From an uncultured bacterium (GTDB lineage Bacteria > Cyanobacteriota > Vampirovibrionia > Gastranaerophilales > Gastranaerophilaceae), in the NCBI GenBank assembly GCA_949292175.1, contig CASEYJ010000012.1, forward strand, positions 1-64,000: a stretch of 64,000 bases of DNA. Direction: 5' to 3'. Position numbers and translations under genes: made by a program. The notes under the pieces are model-generated. The model ran no database searches and was not told the origin of the DNA. It worked only from the letters and a program-made list of their open reading frames with translations. Below are positions 60,210 to 64,000 of this stretch, in pieces; the first letter of the stretch is position 1, and every line of letters begins with the position of its first letter.

Positions 60210-61054
60210 AGTCAGATTTTCACATTCATACTTATTTTTCTGACGGAGTATTTTCGCCGGAAAAAATAGTTGACACAGCAATCGACGTCGGACTGCAGGT
60301 CATTGCACTCACTGATCACGACAATGTGTTATCTTATCAGACAGCAAAAGATTATATAAACAAAACAGGAAAAAAACTTGAGATAATTCAAGGGGTAGAA
60401 ATAAATACTCTATATAAGAATTACGAAGTCCATATCCTCGGATACATGATGGATACGGATAACAAAGACTTTAAAGAACTTTTAAAGACTCAGCAAAAAG
60501 CAAGGGTTGAACAAGTTAATCAAATCATAGATCTTCTTGCGAAAAAAGAGGGGATCAAAATAAAATTTGAAGATATAAAGAAACAGGTTGCAGAAGGAGG
60601 AAGTATAGGCAGACCTCACATAGCAAAAGCGATAACCAATGCAGGTGGAACGACCAGTGTGATTGAAGCCTATGCAAAATATATCCACGACGATTCTCCT
60701 GTTTATGTACCGAGAAAAACAGTTTCTCCTCAAGAAGCAGTTGAAATAATCTACGATGCAGGCGGAATTCCGGTAATAGCACACCCGCATGACATTGATA
60801 TCGCAGAAAGTTTAATAAAAGAACTTATGACCCACGGGCTTCGAGGAATAGAAGCTTATCATAGAAAACACTCTCCAGCTTGCGTTGAATATTTTTCATC
60901 AATGGCTGAAAATTTAGGCTTAATCGTAACCGGAGGTTCAGATTTCCACGCTCCAAACATTATGAACGGACAAATCATACTCGGTAAGAATTTTGTACCT
61001 GAATGGATTTACGATAAACTAATGCAAGAAAAAAAATGCATAGATATGGCATAG
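60206..61054 (+). CDS. PHP-domain phosphoesterase (RNase AM/TrpH-like)
   Basis: A 282-residue metal-dependent phosphoesterase. PHP motifs: DFHIHTYFSDG (motif I), ALTDHDNV (motif II), GVEINTL (III), GGIPVIAHPHDI (about 190-201) and GGSDFHAPN (IV). E. coli RnaAM/TrpH degrades short RNAs to nucleotides and trims rRNA ends; the link to ymdB and rny makes a role in finishing RNA decay attractive. The start overlaps the ymdB stop; AAAGGAAAG site. Confidence 0.92.
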   Translation: MKSDFHIHTYFSDGVFSPEKIVDTAIDVGLQVIALTDHDNVLSYQTAKDYINKTGKKLEIIQGVEINTLYKNYEVHILGYMMDTDNKDFKELLKTQQKARVEQVNQIIDLLAKKEGIKIKFEDIKKQVAEGGSIGRPHIAKAITNAGGTTSVIEAYAKYIHDDSPVYVPRKTVSPQEAVEIIYDAGGIPVIAHPHDIDIAESLIKELMTHGLRGIEAYHRKHSPACVEYFSSMAENLGLIVTGGSDFHAPNIMNGQIILGKNFVPEWIYDKLMQEKKCIDMA

Positions 61055-61066
61055 AAGAGGTAATTT

Positions 61067-61699
61067 ATGAAGCTTATTGGCTGGCACGCTGAATACTCAG
61101 TAACATTACTAATCATATTTGCAGGGATACTATTCTTTATACCAACATCCCTTCAATCGACCGTACAAGCAAACTTCATTGCAAAATGGAAAGATTGCTA
61201 TGATAGATTATCATACGTGCAAGATGTAATCCTAAAACAGGAAAAACAAGAGATTCTAACAAGCTTCAGACGTGCCAAAACCTCAGCTGAACGTGAAGCA
61301 ATATTTAGAGAAATTCTAAAACCATATTTTCGTTTAAATAATTCAAAAGCTCCACGCAGATACCATCCAAAGTTCATGAATAAAGAAATAGTACCATCAG
61401 ATAGCCTATACAGTTTTTCTGACTACTATTTTTCAGACAAGAAACTTCTTGTTGGAATAAAGGATGTTCCTAGCCAAGAAGGTAAAGAAGATATGTTTCT
61501 GATGATGTTTGATGTCAACGGAATTATTCCACCAAACACCTGGGGAAAAGATATTTTCGGGGTGAAAATATTTGCTGATAGAATTGAACCTCTTGGGAAA
61601 AATTTAGCCTTACCAGCAATGAGACAGGACTGTTCGGAAGAAGGCAGCGGTACGGCTTGCTCATATTACTACAAAATAGGAGGAAGCTTTGAAGACTAA
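61067..61699 (+). CDS. membrane-anchored protein with pseudopilin-like C-terminus
   Basis: A 210-residue protein with one N-terminal membrane helix (EYSVTLLIIFAGILFFIP, about 9-26) preceded by a short basic/apolar stretch but without the prepilin-peptidase site G|F-S/T-L-x-E. The region MFLMMFDVNGIIPPNTWGKD resembles the D-x-N-G-x-x-x-P-x-x-x-G-x-D motif of type IV pilin-like proteins, and the end has two Cys in DCSEEGSGTACSYYYK, a disulfide pattern seen in pilins. It may be a minor pilin-like protein or one whose leader has been lost. Cotranscribed with its neighbours (12 bases after the PHP gene). Confidence 0.7.
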   Translation: MKLIGWHAEYSVTLLIIFAGILFFIPTSLQSTVQANFIAKWKDCYDRLSYVQDVILKQEKQEILTSFRRAKTSAEREAIFREILKPYFRLNNSKAPRRYHPKFMNKEIVPSDSLYSFSDYYFSDKKLLVGIKDVPSQEGKEDMFLMMFDVNGIIPPNTWGKDIFGVKIFADRIEPLGKNLALPAMRQDCSEEGSGTACSYYYKIGGSFED

Positions 61700-62282
61700 A
61701 TTAAGAATCTGCGTCTTTGCATCTTCTTGCAACTATCTGGAGAAAATATACTACGAGGAGGCAACGACACTTGGGAAACTTCTTGGAGAAGCCAACTTTG
61801 ATATGGTATATGGAGGAAGTAAACTCGGATTAATGTGGGCTTGCGCCGAAGCGCTGAAAAATTCAGGCGGGAAGCTCTACGGAGTTATGCCACAAAAATT
61901 AGAGGATTTTGGGACTTCGTCAAAAATTTGCGACGAATTCTTTCTTACCTCAGGTATGAGAGAAAGAAAAGCTAAGATGGATGAACTTTCTGACGGCGTA
62001 ATTGCACTTCCGGGAGGCTTTGGCACACTTGAAGAAGTATCAGAAATTATTGTACAAAAACAACTCGGCTACAATAATAAGCCTATAATATTCATAAATA
62101 CTAACAATTTTTATGACAAATTATTTGAGTTTCTAGACGAAATAATCTATCAAAAATTTGCCCACAAAAAATCAAAAGATTTATACTATATAGCTAAATC
62201 CCCTTCTGATGCAATAAGCTATCTAATGAACTATGATGTCTCTAACGTTACCTTTAACAAAGAAGCTTTATATACAAGATAA
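61689..62282 (+). CDS. LOG/TIGR00730 family nucleotide-sugar hydrolase
   Basis: A 197-residue Rossmann-like protein of the cytokinin-activating LOG family, which cleaves ribose-5-phosphate from nucleoside monophosphates. Motifs: MVYGGSKLGLMWACAEA (about 38-54), MRERKAKMDELSDG (about 93-106) and PGGFGTLEEV (about 110-119). Starts at TTG with AGGAGG five to six bases before, inside the end of the pseudopilin-like gene (11-base overlap), so coupled translation is likely. Cellular role in bacteria is uncertain. Confidence 0.9.
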   Translation: MKTKLRICVFASSCNYLEKIYYEEATTLGKLLGEANFDMVYGGSKLGLMWACAEALKNSGGKLYGVMPQKLEDFGTSSKICDEFFLTSGMRERKAKMDELSDGVIALPGGFGTLEEVSEIIVQKQLGYNNKPIIFINTNNFYDKLFEFLDEIIYQKFAHKKSKDLYYIAKSPSDAISYLMNYDVSNVTFNKEALYTR

Positions 62283-62285
62283 ACT

Positions 62286-62459
62286 CTAGTAGCTTCTTCT
62301 CATCAAGTCAGACAATTTAACCTCGTTAGATTGATTAACAACCTTCTTCATCGCAGGTCTTTTAACTTCTCTAGACATCTTAAACTGTGATAAACCAACC
62401 TTAGCTTCGTCATCTGAAAATGTAAATATATCTTTTAAAAATGCTACAATGCCTTTCAT
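62286..62459 (-). CDS. small basic 57-residue protein, unknown
   Basis: Start chosen at the ATG after AGAGGAG, giving MKGIVAFLKDIFTFSDDEAK. The product has an amphipathic N-terminal helix that might touch membrane, then a basic tail rich in Lys and Met ending in KLSDLMRRSY. No family recognised. It converges on the LOG gene with three bases between the stops. Confidence 0.65.
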   Translation of the reverse strand: MKGIVAFLKDIFTFSDDEAKVGLSQFKMSREVKRPAMKKVVNQSNEVKLSDLMRRSY

Positions 62460-62534
62460 AATGTATCTCCTCTGTGTATTTATAACGACATAATACATTA
62501 AATCCGGTAAATATGCAAATTGCATTAGATTTTA

Positions 62535-62543
62535 TGCTATATT
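62535..62543 (+). promoter_or_regulatory. extended -10-like promoter (TGCTATATT)
   Basis: TGC plus TATATT, about 30 bases before the TTG start of the HEAT-like gene. Confidence 0.45.
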
Positions 62544-62572
62544 AATAATATATTAAAAACAGGGATTTGAAT

Positions 62573-63283
62573 TTGAATAACACTTATTATGAAACTTTAG
62601 ATAAAAATTTTAAAGAAGCACTGAATTTGATGGAAACAACATTTTCCCATCAAGAGCTTATTGAGCTGCTTAATTCCGGTAATATCCCGCAAAAACAAAT
62701 AGCAGCACTAAAATTAGAAACAATCACATCAGAAGAAGAAGCTCAAATTCTTATAAACAATCTAACAGGACAAGACGGTAAAATTAGAGAGGCAGTATCA
62801 CTCAAAATAAACGAATTTATGAATACCCCAAACCTCTTGCACTTCTTTAAGAATACAAAAAGCTATGACGTCTTTCTGGAAGCAATAATTGATATTAATG
62901 GAAATATTTGCCGAAACATTATCTCAGGGATATCTAACTTAAAAACTTATCCTGATTTTTGTTTATATTTTTGCCCAAAACTTGTAAATAAAACAATAGC
63001 CCTATTAAATATAATCAAGGATTTTGACTTTCAAGAAGGGAAATACAAAGTAAACAAGGAAGTTTTTAAATTATACTGGTGCCTAGAAACAATATATAAC
63101 TTCTACGACCAAATAAACATGAGTGACCTAAAAACAATTCTACTGATCGCAAAAAACATAAATGAATACACCATTAGAGAAAAAGCCGCAAAGATCCTCT
63201 CAATAGGCTTTGACGATCCAGAACTTAAGTTAGCGTCAGAAGAATTAAAAAAAGATAAAAACTACTACGTACGCCGTTTTTAG
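62573..63283 (+). CDS. HEAT-repeat-like helical protein, unknown
   Basis: A 236-residue all-helical protein beginning MNNTYYETLDKNF when read from TTG at 62573; AGGG lies eight bases before it. An equally possible TTG two codons upstream (62567) is too close to that site. Helical pairs such as QELIELLNSGNIPQKQIAAL, REAVSLKINEFM and REKAAKILSIGF are spaced like HEAT/armadillo repeats. Neither partner nor function is known. It has no neighbours on the same transcript. Confidence 0.7.
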   Translation: MNNTYYETLDKNFKEALNLMETTFSHQELIELLNSGNIPQKQIAALKLETITSEEEAQILINNLTGQDGKIREAVSLKINEFMNTPNLLHFFKNTKSYDVFLEAIIDINGNICRNIISGISNLKTYPDFCLYFCPKLVNKTIALLNIIKDFDFQEGKYKVNKEVFKLYWCLETIYNFYDQINMSDLKTILLIAKNINEYTIREKAAKILSIGFDDPELKLASEELKKDKNYYVRRF

Positions 63284-63407
63284 TCCAAATATAAAGTTTT
63301 GTTACATAATTTATACAAAATATATACGCTTTAAGCAATTTTTCAAGACGAAAAATCTTTATATAGGTGTAAGGGAATTAGAAACAGCATACAGAAAAGG
63401 GGTAAAT

Positions 63408-63596
63408 ATGGCAAGAGTCTTAATATCAATGCCTGAGAAATTTCTAGACGAAATAGACAATGTAGCAAACTCAGAAAACAGAACTCGTTCAGAACTCATT
63501 AGAGAGGCACTCAGAACTTATATGTATCGCAACCAAGTACGTAACTCAAAAAAAGCACTACAAAATGCTGAATTATTAGAAACACTACTTGGCTAA
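63408..63596 (+). CDS. ribbon-helix-helix protein (CopG/MetJ-Arc type)
   Basis: A 62-residue DNA-binding protein: the strand ARVLISMPEKFLDEIDNVA followed by ENRTRSELIREALRTYMYR is the standard ribbon-helix-helix. Such proteins are often antitoxins or plasmid/phage repressors, but no toxin-like gene is adjacent; the small gene after it has its own promoter-like box. AAAAGGGG ribosome site. Confidence 0.88.
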   Translation: MARVLISMPEKFLDEIDNVANSENRTRSELIREALRTYMYRNQVRNSKKALQNAELLETLLG

Positions 63597-63642
63597 ATCA
63601 AAGAATTATATTATAATAGTAGCAGAAAGGGTACGGGGAAAC

Positions 63643-63828
63643 ATGTTAGAAAATACTGCGAATAATGAAAAAGGTTATGAAATGTCATCAATCGATGAAT
63701 ACTTTGAAATTCTTGACAAAGAAGCTCAAAAACGTTCAAAAATGGTTGCGAAATCTTTAACAAAATATTTAAAGAATGTACAAGCTAGCACAAAATATGA
63801 TGAATTGAAAACAACAGCTTTACATTAA
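63643..63828 (+). CDS. unknown 61-residue protein
   Basis: Start taken at the ATG after GGGGAA, giving MLENTANNEKGYEMSSIDEY; a TTG upstream would overlap the ribbon-helix-helix gene. The product is charged and helical (EILDKEAQKRSKMVAKSLTK), without cysteine or membrane segment. It is not a recognised toxin. A TATAAT box 25-30 bases upstream suggests it may be transcribed on its own. Confidence 0.6.
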   Translation: MLENTANNEKGYEMSSIDEYFEILDKEAQKRSKMVAKSLTKYLKNVQASTKYDELKTTALH

Positions 63829-63861
63829 ACAAAAGTTTTTTAGGGGAAAATAGAAGATGAA

Positions 63862-63892
63862 AAAAGCCTAGGTTTATATAACTTAGGCTTTT
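63862..63892 (+). terminator. intrinsic terminator
   Basis: AAAAGCCTA and TAGGCTTTT form a nine-pair stem around a 13-base loop, with U-rich ends. Confidence 0.8.
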
Positions 63893-63913
63893 ACTATTAA
63901 GGATCAAGATACT

Positions 63914-63945
63914 AAAAATCCCTGCTACAAGTAACAGGGATTTTT
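63914..63945 (-). terminator. intrinsic terminator of the right-edge gene
   Basis: AAAAATCCCTG and CAGGGATTTTT form an eleven-pair perfect stem with a ten-base loop, usable in either direction. Confidence 0.88.
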
Positions 63946-63971
63946 AAATTTATATATTGTATTAAAAATTA

Positions 63972-64000
63972 TTATTCAATAATTTTGTCAACAACACCGG
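63972..64000 (-). CDS. tuf: 3' end of a gene, probably elongation factor Tu (partial)
   Basis: Only the last eight codons are inside the window. On the minus strand they read GVVDKIIE then TAA TAA. EF-Tu proteins end in AGVVxKIIE or a close variant, and a strong terminator follows, as expected for a highly expressed gene. With so few residues this remains a guess; the rest of the gene lies to the right of the window. Confidence 0.5.

Noticed and set aside
63408-63828. Toxin-antitoxin pair (ribbon-helix-helix protein plus small gene)
   Set aside because: The second product has none of the features of RelE, MazF, HicA or similar toxins and appears to have its own promoter.
1-64000. CRISPR array, insertion sequence or prophage
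   Set aside because: I saw no evenly spaced direct repeats of 25-40 bases, no transposase or integrase-like protein and no phage structural genes.

Overview
The window is low-GC bacterial DNA read with the standard bacterial code, densely packed and mostly housekeeping. The gene set combines secreted S-layer-homology (SLH) proteins, murein recycling (anmK), RNase Y with YmdB, a two-subunit iron-sulfur L-serine dehydratase, an acyl-CoA dehydratase activase-related protein and many lineage-specific short proteins. This fits an anaerobic member of the Gastranaerophilales/Vampirovibrionia (non-photosynthetic relatives of Cyanobacteria), but that placement is inference from gene content and protein style; a low-GC Firmicute is the main alternative. 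No prophage, insertion sequence or CRISPR array is visible.

Layout. 1-4.7 kb: tRNA-Asn, an ABC exporter, a Bax-inhibitor-like membrane protein and two overlapping WYL regulators. 4.7-5.3 kb: a gene-free stretch that looks like a long, purine-rich leader for anmK. 5.3-13 kb: anmK, a minus-strand operon (Gfo/Idh/MocA oxidoreductase, CDP-alcohol phosphatidyltransferase, TrmL, NnrD), a glycosyltransferase and a sugar aminotransferase, which suggests envelope glycan work. 13-19 kb: an SLH protein, then a TPR protein, a REC-PAS-histidine kinase, a NarL-type regulator and a secreted coiled-coil protein. 19-25 kb: serine dehydratase, two tRNA-Arg genes, a large unrecognised protein ending in a zinc-metallopeptidase-like HEMGH domain, the activase-related protein and rpsU. 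25-33 kb: a P-loop kinase, a cysteine-rich secreted peptide, miaB, pyk, a second SLH protein and an acyl-CoA ligase.

33-42.5 kb is the S10-spc ribosomal protein cluster, rpsJ to rplR on the minus strand. It stops at rplR (no rpsE, rpmD, rplO or secY), carries an apparent internal terminator plus fresh promoter between rpsH and rplF, and has several unusually long, hairpin-bearing spacers. 42.5-57.5 kb holds uvrA, folP with an extra N-terminal domain, a pair of unknown membrane proteins, gatA, a sensor kinase, a third envelope protein related to the SLH proteins, a BlaI-type repressor, metF, deoC and an M20 peptidase. 57.5-64 kb holds the rny-ymdB-PHP-pseudopilin-like-LOG run, small regulators and, at the right edge, what is probably the last codons of tuf.

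The most unusual signals are: (1) the 666-residue zincin-like protein; (2) a short aromatic-x-Gly motif near the N-terminus of four otherwise unrelated unknown proteins; (3) several genes that lack a Shine-Dalgarno sequence and have a -10 box 4-9 bases before the ATG, suggesting leaderless mRNAs; (4) the rebuilt ribosomal operon, including a 10-base motif shared by two spacers; (5) a family of three secreted proteins sharing a beta-rich/glycine-rich module; and (6) a pyrimidine-repeat candidate small RNA between miaB and pyk. I did not find one clear-cut new multi-gene system; these are separate leads of differing strength.
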